23,160 nt of DNA from UBA6019 sp035535055 (GTDB lineage Bacteria > Chloroflexota > Dormibacteria > Dormibacterales > Dormibacteraceae): NCBI GenBank assembly GCA_035535055.1, contig DATLQT010000103.1:1-23160 (forward strand), given 5' to 3'. Below the pieces are notes generated by a model, which was not told where the DNA came from, did no database searches, and was given only the letters and a program-made list of their open reading frames with translations. Of the stretch, positions 1 to 8,017 are shown piece by piece (within the stretch, counting starts at the first letter, position 1; the number at the start of each line of letters is the position of its first letter). The position numbers and the translations under genes were made by a program.

Positions 1-44
1 CCATGACGTCGAGCCTTCAGCTGAAATCTGGGACCTCCGTGATG

Positions 45-896
45 TCAAGACCGAGGGGCGACGGACTCCAAGTTGACCGGTCGGGCCCGTCCGGCGTAGA
101 GGAGGTGGCCGGAGATGCCCAAGATCGACTGGTCGGTCGCCGCCGCGTGGGCGATGTCGAGCAGGGCCTCGTAAGCCTGCGCATCGCGTTCGTGGAGGTC
201 GGCGACCTGCTCCTGCACCAGATGAAGGAAGCTCTGCGAGGCCATCAACCGCACTGTCTCGAAGCCACTCGCCTCGAAGAAGGGCGCCACTTCGGCCGTT
301 CGGTAGAGGTATGCCTCGGTGAATCGGCCGGGCTCATCGTTGCGATAGACGCCTTCCTCGAGCGCGCGCTCCACGTCGGGAAGGCGAAGCGAGCCAGATT
401 CGAGGAGCACGCCCAGGACCCAGGTGTGGCGCGTCATGACCGTGGCCAAGAGAAGGCCACCCGGTTGCAGCACCCGGTGCACCTCACGCGCGGCCAACAA
501 TCGGTCGGCTTCCGAAACCAGGTGGTAGAAGGGACCGAGGGAGAGGACGGCGGCGAACTCGTCGGCGGAGAAGCGGCTGAGGTCGCGAGCGTCGACCTCC
601 AGCACCGCCTCCGGCTCGACCCCGGCCGCGGCCAGCTCGCGCCGGGCGATCTCCAGCATCCGCGGTGAGAGGTCGGCGAGGACCACCTGGTGACCGCGCC
701 GTGCGAGCCAGATCGTCCACCGGCCCGGCCCGCCGCCGAGGTCGAGGACGCGGCCACCCGGCGGCAGCAGTTCCTCGAAGGCGCGGCGGTGGAGCTCCTG
801 CTCGATGACGCCCTCGTACGGGTTGTCGAGCCGGTGCCATTCGCTCTCTCCGCGCGCGTCGTAGTAGGCACGCACGGGGTGGAGGCGATCGGGCAC
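45..896 (-). CDS. Class I SAM-dependent methyltransferase
   Basis: 283-residue protein with a Rossmann-type methyltransferase core. Motif I, VLDLGGGPGRW, lies at residues 50-60; the acidic end of strand 2 is D75 in VVLADLSPRM; SLGPFYHL at 119-126 fits motif IV; RVLQPGGLLLATV at 141-153 is the usual post-motif segment. The C-terminal third carries helices that probably form the substrate lid. The family transfers a methyl group from SAM to a small molecule or macromolecule; the substrate cannot be read from sequence. The gene stands alone, with non-coding DNA upstream and the window edge downstream. Length and motif spacing are normal, so family assignment is firm and the specific reaction unknown. 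Confidence 0.9.
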   Translation of the reverse strand: MPDRLHPVRAYYDARGESEWHRLDNPYEGVIEQELHRRAFEELLPPGGRVLDLGGGPGRWTIWLARRGHQVVLADLSPRMLEIARRELAAAGVEPEAVLEVDARDLSRFSADEFAAVLSLGPFYHLVSEADRLLAAREVHRVLQPGGLLLATVMTRHTWVLGVLLESGSLRLPDVERALEEGVYRNDEPGRFTEAYLYRTAEVAPFFEASGFETVRLMASQSFLHLVQEQVADLHERDAQAYEALLDIAHAAATDQSILGISGHLLYAGRARPVNLESVAPRS

Positions 897-1512
897 TGAT
901 TCGAATCCTACGATTCGAGCCTTGGAGAACGCTTATGTCGTCCGCCTCGGAGCCACACTCCGCTGTCGGAGGAGGCGAATGCGCCCACGGTGAACTACGG
1001 ATAGAGGCTTTTCCTCTAGACTTCCCAGAGGGTGCCCCGGACCCTGTCCGGCCGCGCCCAAGGGGTCCACCTGAACTCAGTTCCTGGCGTGGCGACCTCA
1101 GAAGTGCGAGTTTGGTGGACCCGGGCGTCCACACTCCGAACGCCAGACTCGAGTTCGAGGGCGACCGTCTGAACCTCGGTTGAGTGCCGAATTCGGACCG
1201 GTTGGCTGGGCCGGGCTCTTCACCACGGGGGACTCGTTCCGTTCAGGCGTCACTGGGACCCGGCGATCTCGACGGTCGGCGAGTACCTCGCGGAATCGCA
1301 TGCCAACACGGAGGCTTCCAGGGCAATGCCTGTCTCCGTGCGACAGTCGGCCAGCCCGGAGACCCAGGCCAAGCGTCTGACAAGCCTTAAGACGACCGTC
1401 AGCCACCTGAGCCAATGACGCCCGCGGTTGTCCGGGTCGAAACGACCACCCGCGGCATCGAGCTGACGAATCGCGCACAAAGCTGGAGTGGAGCGCACCA
1501 CAATTAGTCGGG
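897..1512. other. Non-coding gap with several inverted repeats
   Basis: About 0.6 kb with no convincing gene between the divergent methyltransferase and glycosyltransferase genes. Three inverted repeats are visible. TAGAGG/CCTCTA at 1002-1018 has a 5-base loop. GTGGAC/GTCCAC at 1115-1132 has a 6-base loop. CCGCGG-based arms at 1422-1455 form a longer, slightly imperfect hairpin. Open frames here have scrambled, Arg/Pro/Ser-rich translations and no family resemblance. The gap must hold the promoters of both flanking genes, but I could not pick convincing -35/-10 pairs. Confidence 0.5.
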
Positions 1513-1521
1513 TTGACTCGA

Positions 1522-2997
1522 ATGACCTCGAGGCCCTGGGTGCGGTCAGAGCCGGTGCTCGTAGCCGCGATGGCTGCTGCTGTGCTGGCCCTCCATCTGG
1601 CCACCAACGGGCTCTATGACTTCCACCGCGACTCCCTGTACTACCTGGACAGCGCCCGCCACCCGGCCTGGGGCTACGTCGATTACCCGCCGGTCACACC
1701 GACCATCGCCCGCCTGAGCCTGGCGCTCTTCGGACCCTCGGTCTGGGGTTTGAGGCTTTGGCCGTCCATCGCCGGAGCCCTGATGGTCGTTCTGACGGCG
1801 ATGATCGCCCGAGAGCTCGGGGGAGGCCGAGCGGCGCGCCTCCTGGCTGGGCTGGGTGCGGCGACCAGCCTCGTGCTGCTGGGCGCGAACTGGCTCTTTC
1901 AGACAGTGACCTTCGACCAGGTCGTCTGGCTCTCGTCCCTATGGATCGTCGCCCGGCTACTGCGGACGGGCGACCGGAGACTCTGGCTTGCCCTCGGCCT
2001 CGTGATCGGAATCGGGCTCGAGACGAAGTACACGGTCATCGGGCTGATCGCCGGACTGGTCGCCGGCGTGCTTCTTACCCGGCTGCGTCGCCATCTGCTT
2101 ACGCCGTGGCCATGGTTGGGTGCCGGCCTGGCGCTCTTGATCTTCCTGCCGAACCTGATCTGGCAGGCTCAGAACGACTGGCCATCGGTTCAGTACACCT
2201 TCAACCACAAGGCGGCCCAGTCGGTGGACTTCTCGCCCGTCACCTTCCTGGTCCAGCAGATCCCGCTCATCGGCCCGTTGGCGATCCCGGTCTGGATCGC
2301 AGGTCTCTACTGGCTGCTTAGAGATCCCGGGCGGCGAACCCTTGGGATCGCTGCGGCGGTCCCATTAGTGATCTTTCTGTTCGCGGGTAAGAGCTACTAC
2401 GTCGGTCCTCTGCATCCGTTCCTCATCGGCGCCGGCGCATGCGCGATCGAAGAGTGGACCGGGGAGCGACGCCGATGGCTGCGGCCGGTGGTGGCTCTCG
2501 CACTGACCGCCCAGGCCCTGATCCTGCTGCCGCTGGCGCTGCCGGTCCTGCCAGAGGCGTCGATGGCTCGATCGCAATTGCCCTCGATTCGCAAGGACTT
2601 CGCCGACACCGTCGGCTGGCACGACCTGGTCGGCCAGGTGGCGGAGGTCTATAAGTCCCTCGGCCCGGGGGAGCGTGCGCAGGCGGTGATCCTGGCCAAC
2701 AACTACGGCGAGGCTGGCGCCATCAACACCTATGGTCCGGCGAAGGGCCTGCCCACTGCCTACAGCGGCGAGCTGAGCTATTACTACTGGAGGCCGGCCT
2801 CCCTGCAGGGCCCAGTGATCGCCATCGGCTTCGATCCGCCCTTCCTCCGGACCCTCTTCGCGAACTGCGACCAGGTCGGCACCATCTCCAATGCGTACGG
2901 ACTTCGCAACGAGGAATACGGCGCACCGCTCGCCGTATGCCGGGGTCCGAAGTTCTCACTGGACCGGTTGTGGAGCCGCCTCCGTGTCTTCCAATGA
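1522..2997 (+). CDS. ArnT/PMT-like family 39 glycosyltransferase, integral membrane
   Basis: About 491 residues. Family 39-type enzymes use polyprenyl-phosphate sugars as donors and modify lipids or proteins on the outer face of the membrane. A first TM helix (VLVAAMAAAVLALHLA) is followed by an extracytoplasmic loop with the family-like DFHRDSLYYLDSARH and GYVDYPPVTP segments, where acidic residues normally bind the donor phosphate. At least eight more hydrophobic helices follow, then a soluble C-terminal part of about 150 residues containing ILANNYGEAGAI. I chose the ATG at 1522; a TTG nine bases upstream (1513) is in frame. No Shine-Dalgarno sequence is visible before either. Donor and acceptor are unknown. 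Confidence 0.88.
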   Translation: MTSRPWVRSEPVLVAAMAAAVLALHLATNGLYDFHRDSLYYLDSARHPAWGYVDYPPVTPTIARLSLALFGPSVWGLRLWPSIAGALMVVLTAMIARELGGGRAARLLAGLGAATSLVLLGANWLFQTVTFDQVVWLSSLWIVARLLRTGDRRLWLALGLVIGIGLETKYTVIGLIAGLVAGVLLTRLRRHLLTPWPWLGAGLALLIFLPNLIWQAQNDWPSVQYTFNHKAAQSVDFSPVTFLVQQIPLIGPLAIPVWIAGLYWLLRDPGRRTLGIAAAVPLVIFLFAGKSYYVGPLHPFLIGAGACAIEEWTGERRRWLRPVVALALTAQALILLPLALPVLPEASMARSQLPSIRKDFADTVGWHDLVGQVAEVYKSLGPGERAQAVILANNYGEAGAINTYGPAKGLPTAYSGELSYYYWRPASLQGPVIAIGFDPPFLRTLFANCDQVGTISNAYGLRNEEYGAPLAVCRGPKFSLDRLWSRLRVFQ

Positions 2998-3000
2998 TCG

Positions 3001-3315
3001 GTGCCTTTCGTCACGCCACCACGTGCGGCGGCGGCGAGGGCCTCGGGGCTTGGTGGCCGGTTGATCTTGCGAGCACAGGGCCGGGCGCTGGTGAAGGTCG
3101 ACGCCACGGCGAGTGTTCTCGGCGATGCCAGCGGCTACGGCTTCGTCGTCCGTACCGTCGAGGCTCCCTTCTTTCGGCGGGTGGCCGCCTGGTGGCGGGA
3201 GCTCCCGCGCCAAGACCCACAGGTCGTGGCACGAACTTTTGGCTTGGCGGCTGGTATGAGCGCGGCGCGGCGCGGCTGCGGTTGGCCTGACCAGTTGACC
3301 GCAGCGAACACGTAG
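3001..3315 (+). other. Unassigned plus-strand ORF antiparallel to the broken PAP2 gene
   Basis: Open frame of 104 codons opening with GTG four bases after the glycosyltransferase stop, with mostly G/C third positions. The middle (LVKVDATASVLGDASGYGF) faintly recalls the stretch before the phosphatase signature of PAP2 enzymes, but the catalytic PSGH and the final SRxxxGxHxxxD motif are absent. It lies over the place where the minus-strand PAP2 gene should continue. It may be a fragment left by a local inversion, an unrelated small gene, or a chance frame. I do not assign a function. Confidence 0.25.
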
Positions 3316-3527
3316 ACCAGCGGTCCCCACGGGAAGCCCTGTACGAAGAGTTCGTTGGCGCGATCGAAGGTGTTGAATCCCTGGGTCTGAACGACCCAGG
3401 CGTCGGCTATGAACAGGATCAAGCCGGCCAGGGCAATCGGCCCCAGGAATCGTCGGGCTTGAGCCTGTGGCTGGCCCTTACCGACCTCAACTGCCGCCTG
3501 TTTTGGATTAACCGACTCCGCGGTCAA
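3135..3527 (-). pseudogene. Truncated PAP2-type membrane phosphatase (N-terminus only)
   Basis: The frame starts with TTG at 3527, sharing bases with the TGA stop of the lipid kinase (ATTGA), an arrangement typical of translational coupling. About 78 residues look real: a charged N-terminus, TM helix FLGPIALAGLILFIADAWVV, then FNTFDRANELFVQGFPWGPL and YVFAAVNWSG, which match the start of PAP2/undecaprenyl-diphosphatase-like proteins. Beyond about 3290 the frame becomes Arg/Ser/Lys-rich and loses family character, stopping at 3135. None of the phosphatase motifs (KxxxxxxRP, PSGH, SRxxxGxHxxxD) is present in any minus-strand frame. The gene is therefore cut short or rearranged. Pairing with a lipid kinase fits a lipid phosphorylation/dephosphorylation role. 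Confidence 0.5.
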
Positions 3528-4420
3528 TGCGAAAGCAACACTTTGAGGGCGCTGATCTCGGCGGTCAGGCTCGCGGGCGTCCGCCCCACTTGAACGTTGT
3601 CGGCGTAGATCCGCACCTTGGGCTTGGTTGTCACCTGGAGCTTGCGAAAGTGAAAGACCTGACCCTTTCCACTCTCCTGGTGTCTCCACAAGACGGCTGA
3701 CGCCAGCATCCGCCGCAGGATGTCGGTCCTCGACTTTCCCGCGTGGACCGACAACTGCAGGTACGGATTGAGAGGCGTGCTATCGCTGATCGGCATCTGG
3801 GTTCCGATCGACGACGTGTTGGTGAACACGAGAGACATGCAGGAACCGCTTCCGACGATGTCACCGGACAGTTTGTACTCGAAGGGCCTGGCCTCAAGGA
3901 CGTGCTTCATGTCATGCGCAAGGTCACCGTACATTCGCTCCTTGGCTGAGTCGCCCGCGGCGATTGTCTCTCCGAAGAGTCCGATGGCCGCCGCCTCGAG
4001 GAACACCGTTCCATTCACCCTGCCGAGGGTGATCGCCCGCGCCGTCCCATCCCGGGCCACCTCGATGGCGCTGTCGATCGATTTGGGCAATTTCAGGGCC
4101 GCCGCGAAGTTGTTGTAGGTCCCCATCGAGATGAGGCCCACAGGGTGGTTGCTATCGGCCAGCTTGCGGACCACGAATCCGATGGTGCCGTCGCCGCCGG
4201 CGACCACCACCCGTGCGGTGGGGGTGATCAGCTTTTCGAAGTCTTCGGTTGGATCGAATTCGAGGACGAGGCAATCGGCGAAGGCTTTTCGCAGCTTGGC
4301 CTCGATCTCCGGAGTCATGGACCCGGCCTTCGAACTCATGATCAAGACTCGCTTGGCGAGCGTTGCCCTAGTGGTGGTCATCTTCGTCAGCCCAGGGCGG
4401 ACGCGCCGTTTCGTGGTCAT
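3524..4420 (-). CDS. Diacylglycerol-kinase-family lipid kinase (DagK/YegS/LCB5 type)
   Basis: 298 residues. The nucleotide-binding signature GGDGT is at residues 75-79 and the second glycine-rich motif, LISMGTYNNFA, at 96-106; most relatives read LGTGNDFA there, so this is a divergent subfamily. The C-terminal beta-rich domain ends with VRIYADNVQVGRTPASLTAEI, the usual closing strand region. The family phosphorylates diacylglycerol, sphingoid bases or related lipids at the inner membrane face using ATP. The ATG at 4420 overlaps the stop of the upstream small ORF (ATGA), and its own TGA overlaps the TTG of the PAP2 fragment. An in-frame ATG at 4381 is an alternative start. Coding frame is intact; lipid substrate unknown. 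Confidence 0.88.
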   Translation of the reverse strand: MTTKRRVRPGLTKMTTTRATLAKRVLIMSSKAGSMTPEIEAKLRKAFADCLVLEFDPTEDFEKLITPTARVVVAGGDGTIGFVVRKLADSNHPVGLISMGTYNNFAAALKLPKSIDSAIEVARDGTARAITLGRVNGTVFLEAAAIGLFGETIAAGDSAKERMYGDLAHDMKHVLEARPFEYKLSGDIVGSGSCMSLVFTNTSSIGTQMPISDSTPLNPYLQLSVHAGKSRTDILRRMLASAVLWRHQESGKGQVFHFRKLQVTTKPKVRIYADNVQVGRTPASLTAEISALKVLLSH

Positions 4421-4563
4421 TCGGTCGCGCTCAGCCAGTCGGTGATGGCTGCCTGGCGGGCCACGGCGGCGGTCAATGGAAACTGCTCCTGAAACGCCCT
4501 CCAGAGCCGGTAGTGCTCAGCCTTGAACACATTGCCCAGATTGGCGGGTGCGATTGCCTTCAA
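4417..4563 (-). CDS. 48-residue small ORF coupled to DUF1206 and lipid-kinase genes
   Basis: The TTG start at 4563 overlaps the TGA stop of the DUF1206 gene (TTGA), and the TGA stop overlaps the ATG of the lipid kinase (ATGA). The product begins MKAIAPANLGNVFKAEHYRL, continues with an aromatic/charged helix (WRAFQEQF) and ends ARQAAITDWLSATE. It is soluble-looking and helical, with high third-position GC. I do not recognise a family. The double overlap and coding-like composition argue that it is translated, either as a small protein or as a coupling peptide between its neighbours. No promoter of its own is visible. Confidence 0.5.
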   Translation of the reverse strand: MKAIAPANLGNVFKAEHYRLWRAFQEQFPLTAAVARQAAITDWLSATE

Positions 4564-5470
4564 GCCGGGCTCCCGAGCAGACGGATCCAGCTGGCGCAGG
4601 CGAAGGAGTGGAGCCTTAAGGCCACGAATCCCAGGGGGACGATGCCCAGCAGCCAGCGCCCAAAGGGCTGATTCAGCAAGAACACGAAGGCACCTCCCAA
4701 GTCCTGCGCCTGGGCCGCGTCATGGTGGATGCCGGCCTGGATGACAAACCAGCCGATGACGAGGAAGCTCACACCCCGGCGGCCATCCCAAAACGGCCGA
4801 ACCCGACCGCCATCTGCTTTTCGGAGTCGCTCATCTCGGCTGCCTTCAGGTCGGCTTTGAAGGTGGCGCGATACGCCTCGACGAATTGCGCGATCCCGAT
4901 CACCAGCGCGATGAGACCGATGAGAGGGGTTAGCGGGCCGCCGGCGGGGTGGGTGAGAATTGATGCGATCCATTTCTGGGTGCTGTCGGCAGCGCCACCC
5001 GAGCCTGTCAGGAGCTGGAGCGCGAAGATCACGATTGCGGCGTAGGAGACTGCGCTGGTGACAAAGCCGAGTCTCGCCGCGTAACCGGAGGTGTCGCTTC
5101 CACGGTGGAGTGGGTCATATACCGCCCTGACGAATCTCCACAGCGAGTACGCCGCCAGTCCGATCGCGAAGGCCGTCAGCACCAGCTTCCCGTACGGGTT
5201 GCCGACCATGAGCACGAGGCATCCCGTCAGGTCGGTGGTCTGGCCCCCTCCGATTCTCACCGCCACGCCCAAGGCGAGCAGTCCCATCATCACGTAGAGG
5301 GCGCCACGCACCACCTATCCCAAGCGCTCCAGCAGTTCCAGGAGGGGGTTGCTGGCAACTCGTTTGAGGCGATGTTTCCAGCAGGGAGAGTCGCCACCTA
5401 AGGCCACCCTGGCAAGCCGGTCACTCTGTTTAAGCGACCCCATGTCCAGCTGCGGGTTGGGATAGGTCAA
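4560..5470 (-). pseudogene. DUF1206 membrane protein, interrupted by a TAG codon and a one-base deletion
   Basis: DUF1206 proteins carry three copies of a two-helix membrane repeat, and all three are here in order: NPLLELLERLG|VVRGALYVMMG; SGYAARLGFVTSAVSYAAIV; FGRFGMAA|RGVSFLVIG. The first join is broken by an in-frame TAG at 5317-5315, where relatives have Tyr (LGYVVRG). The second is broken by loss of one C near 4779. Restoring the C gives 304 codons. The start is the TTG at 5470, placed by a perfect AGGAGGTGA ribosome site. The C-terminus overlaps the following small ORF. The family is known only as integral membrane and has no established function; this operon links it to lipid metabolism. 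Confidence 0.75.
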
Positions 5471-5472
5471 CT

Positions 5473-5481
5473 TCACCTCCT
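5473..5481 (-). promoter_or_regulatory. Perfect Shine-Dalgarno site of the DUF1206 gene
   Basis: On the minus strand this reads AGGAGGTGA, fully complementary to the 16S 3' end, and lies immediately before AG-TTG. It selects the TTG at 5470 over the ATG at 5485, which would place the site inside the gene. Such a strong site in front of a disrupted gene suggests the gene was recently, or still is, expressed. Confidence 0.7.
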
Positions 5482-5584
5482 CCATGGCGTCAGCACTGTC
5501 CCGTGTGACGCCGTTCCTAGCGGAAGGCTCGATGGCCCTAAAGTCGACGCGGCCGCGCACCGAGATGGTTTTGAATCCGTCTTC

Positions 5585-6019
5585 CTATAAGGCATGGGGA
5601 GTCACGAGGGCGCGCGGCTTAGCACTGGCCAGCTCCTCAATCGTTTTCGCTATGAGCGAGGGGGGCGCGCCCTTCTCCAAATACCGGTCAGCTCCCGCCG
5701 CGAGAACGTCGGCCGCGACGATCGAAGCCGAGAATCCAGAGAGAACAACCACCATGGCGGAGGGCGCCACCCTCTTTATCTCTGGCAGCGCTTCGAGTCC
5801 GGTCATGTGAGGCATTGAAAGGTCCAGAACGATGACGGCAGGTTGCAGCCGCACCGCCTGGGCGATTGCCTCCAGCCCGTCGGCCGCCTCGCCCGCGACG
5901 TGGAGTCCGTTACGTAGCTCGACAATCTGAACCAACAGCTGCCTCATCTCCGCCGAGTCGTCACAGATGAGGACGCTGATCGACTCCGCCGATTTGGCGT
6001 CCGAGCTCGCCTTTGCCAT
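5585..6019 (-). CDS. Single-domain response regulator (CheY-like receiver)
   Basis: About 144 residues consisting of one receiver domain with a complete active site: the acidic pair in VLICDDS, phospho-acceptor Asp in IVLDLSMPHMTG, the Ser switch in VVVLSGFSAS and the Lys in RYLEKGAP. There is no output domain, so it should act by protein-protein contact or as a phosphate relay. The ATG at 6019 overlaps the upstream gene's stop (TGATG); a GTG at 6022 is an alternative. Overlap and order imply co-translation with the receiver/DHp protein, its most likely partner. Confidence 0.9.
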   Translation of the reverse strand: MAKASSDAKSAESISVLICDDSAEMRQLLVQIVELRNGLHVAGEAADGLEAIAQAVRLQPAVIVLDLSMPHMTGLEALPEIKRVAPSAMVVVLSGFSASIVAADVLAAGADRYLEKGAPPSLIAKTIEELASAKPRALVTPHAL

Positions 6020-6771
6020 CACTCCTTATCGGGCGTGGAGGAATCGCGAATCAACTGGGCTGTCGTTAAGCCTGACTTCTGCAGATCCTTGAGAGACCGG
6101 CTGACCACGTCCTTGGCCAGAACCAACGCCCTGTTCAAGGCCTCGGCAGAGGGCCCCTCGAGCCCCATCTCGTGAGCGAGTTGAGCGGTAGCGAGGCTCT
6201 GCACGACGCCGTCATGGAGTTCAAGGGCGCTTCGTTGACGGCGGCGGTTCGCCTCCGCCTCGACCCGGGATTCCTCAGTCCGCCTTTCGACGGCGGCGTG
6301 AAGGCTGTGCGCCTCGGCGAAGCGCCGGAGCGTGAACTCGATCGCGCTTTGAAGCTCGGCGGGCTTGTCGTCGACGATATACGCGAAGGCCCCTCGCTCG
6401 GCGGCCTCCTTGACCCAGGGCGCATCGTAGGTGCCGAGGATGGCGATCACCGGGCAGTAGGCCAACTTGACGATCTCGGTGACCATGTTGAGTGCGTGCT
6501 CAGCGCTCTCGCCAAGTCCCACGAGGGCCACGTCGGGGCGCTGCGTGGCGGTTGCCTCGGCCACCTCATTCACGTGGATCGAGCGCTCCACGACGGTGTG
6601 CCCGAGTCCTTCCACCACGGTCGCGAGAAGATCCAGTCGGTCTAGCCTCTCGTTCGCGATCAGAACTCGGAGATGGTCGCCGCCCTTGCTGCTCGCATTA
6701 GATCCCCCGCGGCTAACGCTGGCTTCACCTCCGAAACAAAAGCAGCAACCATGCCGCCCACTGGGCGGCAC
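6019..6771 (-). CDS. Degenerate receiver fused to a HisKA_3-type DHp helix pair, no ATPase domain
   Basis: The first ~120 residues after HLRVLI form a receiver fold, but the acidic pair is replaced (LIANERLD), the phospho-acceptor Asp position reads Gly (PDVALVGLGES), and only Thr (AILGT) and Lys (VDDKPAE) remain: a pseudo-receiver. A charged coiled-coil linker follows, then ALELHDGVVQSLATAQLAHE, a good match to the H-box of NarL-partner-type (HisKA_3) kinases, and a second helix (ALVLAKDVVSRSLKDLQ). The protein stops there, with no HATPase_c domain. The start is uncertain: GTG at 6771 and TTG at 6861 are in frame, but sequence before about 6680 looks non-coding. A well-spaced GGGGGA-ATG near 6693 lies out of frame, so a start-proximal indel is possible. 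Confidence 0.7.
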   Translation of the reverse strand: MPPSGRHGCCFCFGGEASVSRGGSNASSKGGDHLRVLIANERLDRLDLLATVVEGLGHTVVERSIHVNEVAEATATQRPDVALVGLGESAEHALNMVTEIVKLAYCPVIAILGTYDAPWVKEAAERGAFAYIVDDKPAELQSAIEFTLRRFAEAHSLHAAVERRTEESRVEAEANRRRQRSALELHDGVVQSLATAQLAHEMGLEGPSAEALNRALVLAKDVVSRSLKDLQKSGLTTAQLIRDSSTPDKE

Positions 6772-7067
6772 CAGGCGGTTGGGGCCGGGGCCGCGGTAAC
6801 GCGACTGGCAGTTGCACGAGGACGTGAAAGTCGCCTTGGGTTCTTGACGTGCAGACAACAATCCCTATGTCGGGAGCAATCTCCAGAATGGATGGTAGCC
6901 CGTTCGGAATGACGGGCACCGAACGCCTCAGTCTCCTGCGGGACGCACAGCAAGAGCCATAATCCCTCCAGCCCTGCGAGTCTTACGAGCCTTGTTCGGG
7001 AGACTAGACCCGCCACCGCCGGCGCGGAAGCTCTGCGGCGGATGTATCCCGGCCGCCAGACCTATCT

Positions 7068-7921
7068 TCACCCTCCTCGCTGGACCAAGTACCGGCCCCC
7101 CTCGACTCCGGCCGCGCCGACAAAGTCGAGGGGCCGAAGAGGCTCGCTAAGGAGCAGCGCCCCCAAGAACAGCCCGAAGACCGGGTCAGGAAGAAATAGG
7201 AGGTGGCACGCGCGGCGTCGCCGCTCCGAAGCATGAAGAACCAGATCGTCATCGCTCGCAGTGACACCACGAGGGTCAGGTAGAGGAAGGCGAAAAGGAC
7301 ATCGCTCGTCACCTTGATGGCTCCAAGCCGCTCGAAGGCCAGGCTCGGAATGAGCACCACCGCGGCCGTGGCCAGCAGCTGGATGCCGTTGACGACGGTC
7401 AGATGCTGCTCGGGAGCCCAACGCTTGAAGAGGACTGTGCTCACGGTGAGGAAGACGTTGGCCACCAGAATCAGGGCCATGCCGAGTGGCGTGTCATGGG
7501 CTCCGATGCGACTGGCCATGATCGCGATGACGCTTATAAGGGCGACCAGCATCCCGGCCAGCCGCAGGCGGCTGACCCGCTCCAGGAGGACGAAAGACGC
7601 GATGGCAGCCAGCATCAGGGGTTGGTGCTGGCGAGGACCGCGCCCAAACCACCCGAAACCTGCTCGAGGGCGATGCTGGTGAGGCCCAGGTAGAGCCCGT
7701 AGTTGAGCAGGCCGAGCACGGCCAAGCACATCCAGCCGATGCGCGAGGAGGGAAAGGCGCGCTCCCCTCGCGAGGGCGATCAGGATCAGCAACCCGCCGG
7801 CGACGAGGAAGCGCGATCGCATCAGGAACAGTGGCGGCAACCCGCGCTGGGCGATCTTCACGAAGTCGGAAGCTGAAGCCCAGAGGAGGGAGAAGAGCAC
7901 GGCCACATGCGGCGCATGCAC
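7068..7921 (-). pseudogene. EamA/DMT-family transporter with three single-base indels
   Basis: The reading passes through three frames. VLFSLLWASASDFVKIAQ to LIALAR lies in the first frame. An extra G in a G4 run (7764-7767) moves it to the frame reading WMCLAVLGLLNYGLYLGLTS to VLASTNP. Loss of one C (7618-7621) returns it to LMLAAIASFVLLERVS through ATSYFFLT. Loss of another C (about 7183) moves it to PVFGLFLGALLLSEPLRPLD. Undoing all three gives exactly 285 codons, normal for a ten-helix EamA protein. The family exports or imports small metabolites; substrate unknown. The GTG at 7921 is the likely start. As assembled it cannot make the full protein. Confidence 0.8.
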
Positions 7922-8017
7922 GACGCCCGCGGGGGCTAGGCGCCCGCCTGTACGTCCCCTGCATGGACCGCTCAACTGAGGCCCGTCCGCCAGGCTCGAC
8001 GCCATGGCGGCGACGAT

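Noticed and set aside
890..925. tRNA-like T-arm text (GATTCGAATCC)
   Set aside because: The flanking bases do not pair as a T-stem, and no acceptor stem, D-arm or anticodon arm can be built around it.
1098..1607. 169-codon minus-strand frame in the gap upstream of the glycosyltransferase
   Set aside because: Its first part is antisense to the glycosyltransferase start, and the rest is Arg/Ser/Pro-rich with no family look.
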